From the NCBI GenBank assembly GCA_963920665.1, contig OY987266.1, positions 13,521,001-13,585,000 of the forward strand: DNA of 64,000 nt, in the 5' to 3' direction. The notes below the pieces were generated by a model that was not told the DNA's origin, did no database searches, and was given only the letters and a program-made list of their open reading frames with translations. This document shows, piece after piece, positions 13,461 to 24,442 of the stretch; position 1 is the first letter of the stretch, and each line of letters starts with the position of its first letter. The translations under genes were made by a program, and so were the position numbers. This stretch comes from Straminergon stramineum (lineage: Eukaryota; Streptophyta; Bryopsida; Hypnales; Calliergonaceae).

Positions 13461-13592
13461 AAGTGCACAAGCTCTAAAATTGCCCACCTATGTAAATGTA
13501 GACTATTTGAACATGCTACTTTTTCATTGTACCAATGATGTACAAATAGTGTACATTTGAGGCAGTGGGCGATTTTAGAGCCCTATGCCATT
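13461..13592. mobile_element. MITE with about 45-bp imperfect inverted repeats
   Basis: GCTCTAAAATTGCCCAC at 13471 matches the inverse of the sequence ending near 13581. Similarity continues inward through AAATGTAGACTATTTG against AAATGTACACTATTTG. The central loop is about 40 bp. The whole could fold into one hairpin, as short non-autonomous DNA elements do. A fragment similar to one arm (TTGAGCCCTATAGATG) occurs near 11625. No coding capacity. Confidence 0.65.
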
Positions 13593-14856
13593 TCAACTTC
13601 AAAAATTTAGAACTAATTCTACAAAACTCCAAAAAATATGAAACGACTTGGGTTAGATGCTATTTCCATTTTTCGTTCAGGGAAAATTTGCTGAAAAATA
13701 TTTCAAGAAGTTTTACCTCCCCAAATTCTGGTTTCAACTTGTAAATGAGCACTTTATGGACCTCCTACTTTATTCCTAAAATGGACCATTCCTCAAAATC
13801 AACACCTATTTTTGAAGGAAAACTCAACATGGAGGGTACTAAAAATGGTGCAAATTACAAAGACAATTGTAAGGTGTAGTTAAGGGCCATTTTGTAAAGT
13901 GTGCAACTTTATTTATAACACTATGGAAGTGGCAACTTCACAAGTGGTCGATTTTTGGTAAACTTTATGTTGTTTTAACTTCTTCTTTATGTCATGTTTC
14001 AATACTACTAGTGAGATTTTTTGATGTGCATCAAATGCATTTTGGCATCACCTACATGACACTTTTAGCACCCTACACATTGCATCTCTGAAAATTTGTA
14101 ACCAATTCTCAATATGTCCAAAAATTATGGAACCACTTGCATTTTGATTCACATTCTTTTACTAATGAGAAAAATTGTTGTTCATTTTCTAGAGTATATT
14201 GATCATCCCACAAAGCTTATTTGTGAGCTTTGAGGTATAAATTCTATCCCCTTGTAGAGTCTTCCCTACAATGACAACCTCTATTCATGAGAGCCTAGGG
14301 TTGATTTTGATTACACCTATTTTTAGTACTTTGAAAATTCATAGTTTCATTCCTATGGTTTTCAAAAAATACAAACCATGAGAATTTGAAATTTTTATTT
14401 TAATTCCCATGAAGATCAAACAAAGCTTAGTAATGAAAGCTTAACCCTTCAAGGAATGCAATGCCATCAAGTGACTTTTGTAACTACATTTGTAGAAAAA
14501 TCAAGCTACAAACCTCACTACCATCCATGATCAACAAAGAGCCCCTTTCCAAATTTTTGCTTGTGAATTTGTTGGTGAAATTCGACCATGAAATGATGGA
14601 CATCTTCTACACCTCTCCATGCTCCTATGGGCCTCCGATTGCAAATATGAATTCAAAATTTGCAAATTTTATCATTTTGGCTTGTCAAATAAAAAATTTC
14701 AGCACTTTCCCTTGAGGACAAACAACTGAGGGGGGCGGTTCAGTGCTGCAAGAATTTGTCAATTTCGATGGGAACGTGGCACCTTTGCAAATTTCCTTGA
14801 GGCTGGCGCATGTTGTAACTTCACTTATAGGATTGTAAGCTTAACTTAAGTTTTGA
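13593..14856. other. AT-rich intergenic DNA
   Basis: I see no gene. The short open frame at 14461-14715 has no recognisable domain, start context or splice partners. Confidence 0.5.
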
Positions 14857-15529
14857 TTAACCCCTAAACGATGCGGCGGATGTTTTTTGTCAGATGAACG
14901 TCAAGAAATTCTCCTATATAGGACAAAATTGCAACTATTCATCCTTGGAATTAGGGGTAGAAAGGGAAGATGTTCTACAGTAGTTTGACTCTCAATGAAT
15001 ATTTTTTATTTTCATAAAGTAGATGATGTCACACAATTTCAAAATGGATGATTTCCATGGTCACTAGTCGGGTGTTCAAGGGTTAATATCTACTTGATGG
15101 TTTGAGGTTGCATCCCCTGACATGAGATGCATTGGGCAACTGAAGGGGGTTGGCTGAATGGGTCCTCGTGTCCCTTTTCCACACCTCAAAATGATGTGAA
15201 CAAAATTATACATCAAAATCATGATGATATGTATCCATGAAAAAAAATTTAGAGTTTGGGAGCTCTCCTCAGCATTCCAATTTCAACATATATACAAAGT
15301 ATTGTCTGTCCAAACATCTTTTATCAATCTTCTCAATAGTGACATTTTCTCAAAAATTGTGTGATTTTGTGGATCTTATTTTTATAAGAAAGCTACATAA
15401 GTCTTCTTCGTCATTTCAACGGTGACAATCATCAAAACTATTCCTCATAAATGAAGATTATACTTGTTACAAGAGTCAATGAAGAAGACATGAGCTATGC
15501 TCACCCTTCTTGGTCTTTTAGGGGTCAAT
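14857..15529. mobile_element. Possible TTAA-bounded element
   Basis: The left edge reads TTAACCCCTAAACG (14857-14870). The right edge reads GGTCTTTTAGGGGTCAA (about 15512-15528), an imperfect inverse. These ends resemble those of the two better-preserved TTAA elements at 22825 and 31658. The interior does not share their internal landmarks, so membership of the same family is uncertain. Confidence 0.35.
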
Positions 15530-15584
15530 AATAGAAATTATGCTTAATTCTTGAGTGCCCCACAGGCGATAATCTGGCCTCCCA

Positions 15585-15619
<35 letters not shown>

Positions 15620-17129
15620 ACTCAAGATTAGGATTGTACTGCTTTAAAATTGTACTAGGGGTTTGAGGAAGTGGGGAGTGATTAGTGAGAGTGGGGGCTC
15701 AGGTGGTTTTGAGGGTGGGTATACCAAAATTATATAATTGGCTACTAGAAAAAATTAGTTTGGAACTTGTCAAGCACTGGGACAAAGTGTTCGACCTTTG
15801 GTTTGCCTCTAAGACTGCAGTGTGTTGTCAAATTCACTCCTCCTGAGATTAATGGTAGAGTGGTAAGAAAATTTCCAAAATTGGCAATCCATCAGATAAT
15901 TGTTCTATCTACTCGTTGCCAAAAAATTAGTGCAAGTGGCTACTTCCTTGTGTATTTGGCAATTTTATAAAGTACAAGACCCCACCCACATTCCAGCTTT
16001 CTCAATGACAATTTGACCATGATAATATCTAAATCCATACGGTCAAAAGTTCCCAAGCTTTCCAAGCAACTCTAGTCCATAATAAACATGCAATTTCAAC
16101 AACCAACTTACTGAAATTGGATTTCTAAAGTCATAGCTCCCAATTTTATGTCTACTAGTCCTAAACTTGGGAATATTGGGCAACATAGATGGGGCTATTA
16201 GGGGCCTAAAAACTTATTTGAATCATTTCAAATGTAGTTATCATAAATGAGCTATACTAGAGATAATCTTAAATTCCTTTTTGACCTATTACAGTGGACT
16301 TCTAGTGTGTTACAAGTCACATGGACAATCACTAAAGTGAATTGAAAGATTGGAAGTTTATCCCCTAAATGCCTATGTTGCTAGAATTGACCACTTTAGT
16401 ATTCATAGGAGTTGAAATGAATAATTTAGGAAGCTTAAATAAAGATAACATAATGTACTAGGTCAAAGAAAAAACATTTCTTTCAATTTTTGAACAAAAA
16501 TATTATGTTTTGAAAGTTTTGAATAGCTCCACAATCCAAAGTAGACTTTCTATTCTTAACTTGAGCATACATAAATAAGGGTTAAAAATATGTGATGAAA
16601 AATTTTATTAATGAAAAATAGTAGCTTTCCAATTTTTTTTGCATTTAGGATGCGCAAATGTTGAATCATATTGATCAAAGTAAATTCAAAAATATAAAAA
16701 TTAGTATTGTTTTGCAAACAAGATTGTCCAAATTAATCTTGTACCAAATTAAAATGTAGGCAAAGTCTATGCTAAACTACCTAGCAAAAAGAATGAGACA
16801 ACAACCTAGTTTGATGAACCCCCTTTACTCAAAACAAAGAAACAGAAAAACAAAAATTAGGATGGTTCTATATCATGAAGAAGAAAAAATCAATATACTA
16901 TAGTTGGACTACAACGACTATAAGTGGTAATTTGGTTGTTTAGAATCAGGTCATCATCCTTGTTGCCATCTAACACCACCCTTGCCCTTCATCAGGAACT
17001 TTAGGGGATGTTAATAGGGTGCCATATTGTCATCAAAACTACATATTGTTAAGTTAATGTGTGGATTAATGTCAATGTGATGTTATATTAAGATAGACTA
17101 GGTTAATGCAACCTGGATTCTATAAGGGC
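15530..17129. other. AT-rich intergenic DNA with a 28-base A run
   Basis: A pure A run covers 15591-15618. Sequence around 16410-16580 is a diverged copy of a repeat also found inside fumarylacetoacetase intron 6 (see findings). At about 16994 there is AGGAACTTTAGGGG, which resembles a right end of the TTAA elements. No gene is supported. Confidence 0.5.
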
Positions 17130-17770
17130 CTATTATTCTAATGCTAAAATGGCATCAAACTGTTAGACATTGTTTTGATGCTAAAATAGGTCTAGATGGA
17201 CTAATGCTAAATAATTTTGATGTAAAAGTTGTACCATTTGTGTTTTGAAATGACAACATATATCTTAGACATATATAAAATGTCAAATTCTGAGAATGAC
17301 AAATTGGCTCCACAATTACACTAATTTGCTGCTAAATTGTAACAATATTAGATTGATGATAACTCTAACATAATGATTTCTTATGTTAAAATGGCAACAC
17401 AATTGTACTAAAATCAAACCCTATTTTCTACAAAATGACACTCATCAATGTATTTTTGATGCTCAAATAGCTATGAAATGTCAATATAATAGCAATATGT
17501 AATTGTAACACTGACACCTAACCATCACATACTTTTGATGCTGAAATGATTCCACAACTTTATTAAAATGAGATATTCTAACATTTTGAACTTTTGATGT
17601 TGAATTACTATACAAAATAATACTAAAAAACATTCAATGCTAATGCTGTAATAGTGCAAATTATAGAACAATGTAAATTTAAATATAACACCATCAATGT
17701 AAGTTTCATGTTTAAACATCTTCTATGCTAATGTCAAAATGGCATTGAGTGGTCAGTCACTTTGTCATCA
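17130..17770. repeat. Block of short repeats around TGATGCTAAAATGGCAT (left flank of the transposon region)
   Basis: The words ATGCTAAAATGGCATCAAA (about 17141), TTTTGATGCTAAAATAGG (about 17172), CTTATGTTAAAATGGCAAC (about 17381), TTTTGATGCTCAAATAG, CTTTTGATGCTGAAATG, GCTAATGCTGTAATAG and ATGCTAATGTCAAAATGGCA (about 17727) recur every 30-100 bp. Such dense short repeats are typical of the subterminal regions of CACTA-like DNA transposons. A related block lies at 35996-36930, on the other side of the transposase and oxygenase remnants. Confidence 0.6.
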
Positions 17771-19167
17771 AGAAGACATTAATACACCTTCTAATGGTGA
17801 TGATGGTAGGAAATTTGATATACATATATAGAGAAAGAGTTAACAAGTCAATGTTGAGTGCCAAAAACCATTTATTCAAGTTTATATAGCATATATACTA
17901 TAGGCTGACATTACATAGCAGCAATCAACACTTAGTACAATAGATGCCTATATGTATTTAGTATCCAAGTATTTACAACTATAATCAATACTACAAAGCT
18001 AAGCCTATTTAGTTGTCTTCATCATCATAATGAAACACAATGCCTAAGTCCTATGAGTGGCAAATCACTTTACAAAGGTTGAATGTCTTGTTAAAAATAC
18101 AAAAATACTAGCTCTATCTAAATTTGGTCAGTACAACCATCGATCTTTGGTCATACTAAAAACGGAGAAGAACATCTACTTGCCTCCGTCATATGCTACC
18201 ATCAATTTCTAATACTTCCAAGTAGGCTTTTGTTTTCACTTGTGATGAATAGATATTTTATTAGTCTATGGTACCAATATACAAGATACATACAATAATC
18301 CCGAGCAATAATCTAATCACTGATGGCCCTTCTATTGTTTGGAAAGGAATAAAAAAATATGAAATGAAGACTTCATGAGTAAATAACTAAACAAGAATTT
18401 CAATTCCAAAATGAAATTTAGGAGAAGTTCTCAAGTTAGGTATACATACCTGATCTAATGTAAGATACATAGAACACCCAAATAGGCTCTGAAATAGTTG
18501 AAGTCTATTGTATTCAACAATCCACACATTGGTTGTAGTAAAGATACCTAACACTTTACTTTGAAGAAAAATGAAATGTGGGAAATATTAGTATTTAGAA
18601 CAAAAACATTTCCAATATGCAATGATATACAAGCTTAACACTAGATTTAATACATAGTAATGTTACAAATAAGAAAGAATACATCTTCAATGCAAGTAAC
18701 AAAACATACCAACAAGCAATATAATTCAATTTGTACATTTCTAAAATATGAACTATACTTGATCAATTCAAGGAAGATGTGGCATTGAAGAACTTGATTT
18801 GTAGAAAAGATTGCCCCAAACCACTTTCCATCATTTGTCATTAGGTTGCCAATCTTTGGTCCAAAATCAAATGGAGCCCATCCAAAAAATTATGAACTTG
18901 TCACCAAGTGGAGTAGAAAAATATATTGTACATATTGTCTATTACAATATACAAAATATAGACACATCTAATGCATAATCAATATGTGATTTTCAAACCT
19001 TTATGGTAAGAACTTTCCTTCTAGAAATTGTACAATATAGAAGGTTTGCACAAGATGCTTCATAAATATTGCAATAATATGGCTAAGTTACAAATTTTCA
19101 AACAACAAAATAAAATAAAAACAAAGTAAAGTTTAAATATTATTCTAAACGATACAACTATTAAAGT
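17771..19167. other. AT-rich DNA inside the putative large transposon
   Basis: I found no supported gene here. The stretch separates the left repeat block from the first decayed - strand gene and may hold its 3' end. Confidence 0.4.
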
Positions 19168-20766
19168 TTAAGAATGACCAACTACATCAGCCATAGTTGC
19201 TATAGATGGATTGATTATGTCAATTTGTTTCATGTTGTTGACCTCATCCAATGCCACACATTCCCAACATGCCATCATCCTACAATCTTCCACAGTTTTT
19301 TGTGTCTCAAGGTTGCTACCTCTCATTGCCAATGAAAGAACATGAAACAACCATCGTGCTTGTTCCAATGTTATCTCAACTGGTGCATCAATGTCATATG
19401 TCTCACCATATATGGCTTTTGCAATAGCACCATGTATAGCTTTACTTCCAAAAGGATCTCATGATCCATCGTCATTGACCTTCACCCTCCAAGCATTACC
19501 TACATAATTATGTCCAAATCATTAGATTGAACAATGGAACATGGTTGATCAAACTATTATAATCAGGATGGAAATTGCATAGGCACATACTATACCTTCT
19601 TTTAGTTCTTCCATCTTAGCTCCCTGGAATGCAATTTCTTCCAAAGTGGCATTATTCAACAAAATTGGAACACCCAAGAGCCCAAACATCTCTATTTTTG
19701 CTATGCCTCCAAAATTTGGTCTCTGATTAGAAAATGTCCTAATAACAATGGATCTAATGCTCCTTGTTGAAGGTCTAGGCTCATTCCATATTTTTGAAAA
19801 TGAAGCACACGCTTCAACATCTTCATCAATCTCAGAAGACATAAGAACTACTTCCATCATCATATCAATTGAAGGAAACATTGTGGAAAAATCAAAAGCA
19901 GCAAAAAAAACTTTGTTGATGATCCTTGGAAGCTTTGCCTATAAAAAATGAACATAGAATTAAATTGTCAAAAACCAAAGAAGTCATTATAATAAAGTTA
20001 ATCAATAAAAGATGTTTTTAAATGAGAAGCATTTGAGTACAACAATCAAATTTTTAATTGTCTATTCAACATTACCTTGATCTTGATAATGTCCAGGTAA
20101 TCAGGGATTGACTCATTCTTTTGGAGGGCTGATTTCAAAGCATCCGTTGCTACTTTAGAGATGATTGACAATCCATAAGGGAATCTTTGTATTTTTTGCA
20201 TTGTTTCACAATTTTTAAATTCTGAATCCTCTAGTAAGCTTCAGTTCTATCAACAATGGTTGGAGCTACACCGATTGTAGAAGCTTTAGGTACCCTTCCT
20301 ACACTAGGTCCACTAATGTTTCCATGTGCGTTTTGGGGATGTGGAACATTGATTGCTTCATTGTCATGTCTTGTATGTCCAAGATTTAGAATTCCTTACT
20401 CACCATTGTTGGCAAAGTTTAGGTCATCATCTAACATCAATAAAATCATACAAACTAGATTAAAACACTTTGAAGCAATGCTCCAAAAAAAATTAGTACT
20501 AATAAACATCTAGTCACTACATTTTATATAAGGATAGGTAATGGGAATGAAAACTTACATTCTTGTAAAGTAGGCGATGAAGAAATTAGATTTTCAGTTT
20601 GAAATCCACCACTTCGTAGTCGCCGAGCTTCCTCCAACAAAGATGTTGCATGCTCTTCAACAGCAAGACGTTGGCTTGCAGTTCTTGGGTGGGGCAATTG
20701 TTGCCTCCTACCATTGCCAACTGTTTTAAATGTAGCCCTTGCTTCTTGTGACATCCGTTGAGCCAT
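19168..20766 (-). pseudogene. Decayed multi-exon gene of unknown function, probably transposon-borne
   Basis: On the - strand a coding series can be followed. The first exon, 20766-20559, starts with MAQRMSQEARATFK and ends at a perfect GTAAGT donor. A second segment starts at 20430 with YDDLNFANN. It runs through an in-frame TAA near 20395 to words such as NVPHPQNAHGNISGPSVG, then after an apparent one-base shift near 20240 to SIISKVATDALKSALQKN, ending at a GTAATG donor near 20077. The third exon, 19938-19596, includes FFAAFDFSTMFPSID. The fourth runs from 19499 to the stop at 19168, with an in-frame TGA at 19459-19461, and includes LEQARWLFHVLSLAMRGS and CRMMACWECVALDEV. I do not recognise the family. 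Preserved splice sites with few stops suggest recent decay. It lies between the repeat blocks, on the same strand as the oxygenase-like remnant. Confidence 0.6.
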
Positions 20767-21963
20767 TCCAAATTCTGAAATCAACAAATTCACTAATTTA
20801 TGGATAATATCAAAAAAAAAAATTCTATATCCTAATAATATAGGGGTAGCAACCACCGTCACTACTACAATTGTTTGGTGCTTTTCAAAAGTGAAATAGT
20901 CTAATCATCCTATACTTGTTCCAATGATGAGTATAAAAAATATTACAAAAATGATCTAAGAATTTCTCTAGTATGAAGGAAGTTCACTAAATATGGTTAA
21001 ATTGATAGAAACTCCTTAAATTCATTTTCAAACTACATTGTTAAATATACATCACAAAAATCATTCAAGTAAAAAAATGAATGTGCAAAAACAATAATTT
21101 GAGTAGCACAAACAAAATTGTAAGAAATGGAATTGCTACAATGGAATCTATGTAATTGACAAATACAAATGTAAATTATTCAAAACATCCAACGATTTCC
21201 AAATACAAATGCCATGAGATGTCTGAGATGTACCTAATTTCAAAAAAATAAACCAGAAACCCATTACTAATTATGAACTTAAGAAATAATTCAAATATGA
21301 AGTGAAGATTAAACAACAATAAGTCACTTATACTGATCAAGCCATAATAAATGAAGGTGTACATTAAATTACTTGGAGATGATAGAACAACTTATATATC
21401 CTCAGTTCTTGTTGCACTAGCATGTCGTTACTCGTTAGTATGAAAAGAAGGTTTCCAATGTGAACAAACTCACCTATACAAAAGTAGATGCCAAGCATTT
21501 GCACTAAGAATGGATTTTTTAATAGACAATAATTAGTACATGATCTTCCTACTATAATAAATCTCTCAAAGTTTCACAATGCGAGAGAGTACAAGAGATA
21601 TGTTTTTGTTCTATACTTTTAGTGTTCTTGCATATTTTTTTGTAGCTAGGCAATGAAATTTGTAATCAACACTTAGATTCTAAATACAAACAATTGAACA
21701 TTCCTTCTAAAACTTATACAATTGGTGAATCAAATCATTTTGATATACTATACATTACATACATGTGCTAAAACAAGTATTGGACTGCATACGAAGCGCT
21801 TAGACTTACCACGTGAATGAATCGCACAATTGTGCAAGAAGAATACAGTTTTGCACAAAGAAATCCACAAGTGACAATGGTGGAAGTTGGACCTTCCTAG
21901 CAAAAAACTAAACTATATTCTAAACTCTAAAGGAAATAATAAAATTCTACATCACATTAATAA
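20767..21963. other. AT-rich DNA inside the putative large transposon
   Basis: I see no supported gene. CACTACTACAATTG near 20860 resembles the end of the CACTA element at 37947, but no matching second end was found nearby. Confidence 0.4.
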
Positions 21964-22207
21964 TGCCACATTTAACTACTTCTAGACTTTTGAAAGTCTA
22001 GAATTAATAATGGTCATTGTGAGAAAAAAAATAAGCATCTAGGGATAATCCAAAACTTCGGGAGATCTATGCAAAACATCTGGAGATCTATACAATCATC
22101 TAGAGATCCATATAGACATCTGGAGATCTCCCGATGATATTATTTGGAGATCTCTTGATGTTTAGTCCAAAATTCATTGAATAGTCTAAAAGTAGTTAAA
22201 TGTGGCA
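21964..22207. mobile_element. 244-bp MITE with internal ATCTGGAGATCT repeats
   Basis: The left end TGCCACATTTAACTACTTCT and the right end AAAAGTAGTTAAATGTGGCA are near-exact inverses over about 28 bases. The interior repeats the word CATCTGGAGATCT (or ATCTAGAGATCC and similar) at roughly 25-30-bp spacing from about 22030 to 22160. No target duplication could be settled. It lies inside the transposon-rich region and encodes nothing. Confidence 0.75.
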
Positions 22208-22824
22208 TACTACAATACTTTTTAATACATAAACTTTTTTAGTAGCTCATTATTATAAGGAAGGTGTAAAATAAAGATTGAAGAACAAGCTACAATCTTA
22301 TTAAATTGTAAATTGTAGGATTTTCATAATAAATAACTCAATATATATTTTTACAATGATGGACTAAACACTCATTTGAATATAATTATAAACTAAAAGT
22401 TGCAATTGTAATTAACCTCTAAAAGATCATCTATTGCACAGTAAAGGGAGAAATTAGATTTGGGTAGGTATGTATGGTCTAAATTTTAGTTGTTATTTTT
22501 TGAAACTTTCTTTGAATATAGAACAACTATTATAATTGGCTTTGTGGGAATATAAATTTTTTTCAATTGGCATCTAGAAGCAGAAATTAGGCCAAATAGG
22601 ATAAAAATAGGGGAGCCTATGTAATAAAAAGAAATTCACAAAAATTTGAATTTTTGTTTGTATTTTTTTCCATCAATTATAATTTTGTCTACATAAAAGT
22701 TTTGATTCATCTCATGTGGATATGGGATGTGAGAGTTTTGGGGCATCTTATTTCCTATGCAATTATAACAACATTTTGAAAAAACAATCAATTGGATTTG
22801 TTTTTGAAATCAATTTTTCATAAT
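22208..22824. other. AT-rich DNA inside the putative large transposon
   Basis: No gene or recognisable element was seen in this stretch between the MITE and the next TTAA-flanked element. Confidence 0.4.
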
Positions 22825-23666
22825 TTAACCCCTAAAGGACCATTTGTCCCCTTAGGGGACAATTTGGGTCTAAGGCAGGTTCCTATTGTCTCAATTTTTA
22901 GTGATATTTTTTGGAATTTTTAGAGGTTGTATATTTTCGCAAGAGCTTTATGAAAAAATATTTTTTATTTTAATTGATGCCCGGGAATAGAAGTTATGGC
23001 ATAATAAGCAAAAATGGAGTTCCACGGGTAGCACAAAAAAAATCACAAAAAGTCAAAACAATTTTTTTTCAAATATTTTCACTCAAATATTATATTTTTT
23101 TCTACATGTGAAGCTTTGTTTCATTCAATTTGGACTAATAATGAGAAAGTTATAGACAATCTTAGTTTTTTGGGCAATCTAAGTATCTTCTTGAAAAAAT
23201 AACTTGTGGAATTCATTTTTTAATGCAATTTTTAGAATTTTTCTAAAAAACCATGCTAGACAAGGTTAGATTCTCTTTCTAGAACAATCTCACCTTTGGT
23301 ATTATTGTGATTCAATTCCATCTAAAAACTATTAACAATTTAGTTTTTTCTTCAATCTTAAACCCACCTCTTCTTAACAATTTTTTAATAAGTGAAAATT
23401 AAGTGCTTTTTTTCCAAATTTTTTTTTGTATATTCTCAAATCAACTACTTAACATAAATAAGTAGAAAATCAAAATCCGTAGTGCAAAAAATTTGAACTA
23501 AAAAGATTCAAAGCCAAAAATCTAGTTAAGCAAGGTAGAAAAAAACTTGTTTTCTTCACTTTAAATGCAAATATCTTGCAATCTACATGGTCAAAGTTTT
23601 TGCAATAGAAATGATAGTTTTGAGTGTTTTTTGATAGGAAAATCACCTTGGTCCTGGAGGAGTTAA
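22825..23666. mobile_element. TTAA-flanked non-autonomous element, copy A
   Basis: The left edge is TTAACCCCTAAAGGACC (TTAA at 22825-22828). The right edge is the degenerate inverse GGTCCTGGAGGAGTTAA ending at 23666. The interior shares several landmarks in the same order with the element at 31658-32590, including AATATCTTGCAATCTAC near the right end and CTATTAACAATTTAG in the middle. TTAA target sites with CCC-starting ends are the known signature of piggyBac-type transposons. No transposase is present, so the assignment is by ends only. Confidence 0.6.
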
Positions 23667-23679
23667 ACTAAAATATCCA

Positions 23680-24179
23680 CATAGTCTAATTTACTTATTT
23701 AAATAATTCCATGATTGTAATTAGTGTGATTCAATTTCATCTTAGAGATATCCATAATTTAGGTTAATGTCCCTCTTTCTTGTACCTATTTCTATTTAAT
23801 AATTTTTTAAACAATAAAAATTAAGCTTAAAATTTCTTTTCCTATACTTTCAATTTGATTTTCTACTATGAAGATTTAAAATTTGAAACTTTGTAGTATA
23901 AAAAATTTAAGTAAAAAATGTTGATAGTCAAATAATGTAGTTATACAAGGTACAAAAAAACTAGTTGTACTTCACTTTAAATACAAGCATCTTACAATTT
24001 GTTTGATTAAGTTTTTAAAAATTTAGGACACATATTCTTATATTGGTAAGGTATAAGATTCTACATTTAGATATGAAAAAATTGTACAATCTTCATAAGC
24101 TTTACTTTTTGCAATAGAAATGGTAGTTTTGAGTGTTTTTGGGGGAAAAGAGGCCTTCCAATTGTCCTTCGAGGGTTAA
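23680..24179. mobile_element. 5'-truncated copy C of the TTAA-flanked family
   Basis: This stretch repeats, in order, the right half of copy A: GTGTGATTCAATTTCATC, then an ATCTTACAATTTG landmark, then AGAAATGGTAGTTTTGAGTG. It ends GTCCTTCGAGGGTTAA at 24179. The left half and left end are missing. It sits directly behind copy A, giving a tandem-like arrangement. Confidence 0.5.
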
Positions 24180-24442
24180 GCTATTGTAGAAGAAATATAT
24201 AGAAGACAATCATTGGAAAAAAAGGCATCCGTAGTAAACATTCAAATGTAAAAACATGATATTGATAGTTTCAATTGAGCTCTACACACAACTTTAACTA
24301 AATCTATACAAAATGATTGCCACTAGAAATTACAAGATGATGTAAAAATCAAAAATATCATAATAGAATAGAATAATAAAATTTTTTGCATAAATTCAAA
24401 ATACATCAAGATAGAAATACTATACTATTGGGCTATAGAATG

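Noticed and set aside
15591..15618. 28-base A run as the tail of a retroposed gene or SINE
   Set aside because: No recognisable gene or SINE head lies before it and no flanking direct repeat was seen; treated as a homopolymer.
20860..20874. CACTACTACAATTG, similar to a CACTA element end
   Set aside because: No matching inverse end or target duplication was found within a reasonable distance.
22846..22860. Perfect 15-base palindrome GTCCCCTTAGGGGAC
   Set aside because: Lies inside the left end of the TTAA element copy A and is best explained as part of its terminal structure.
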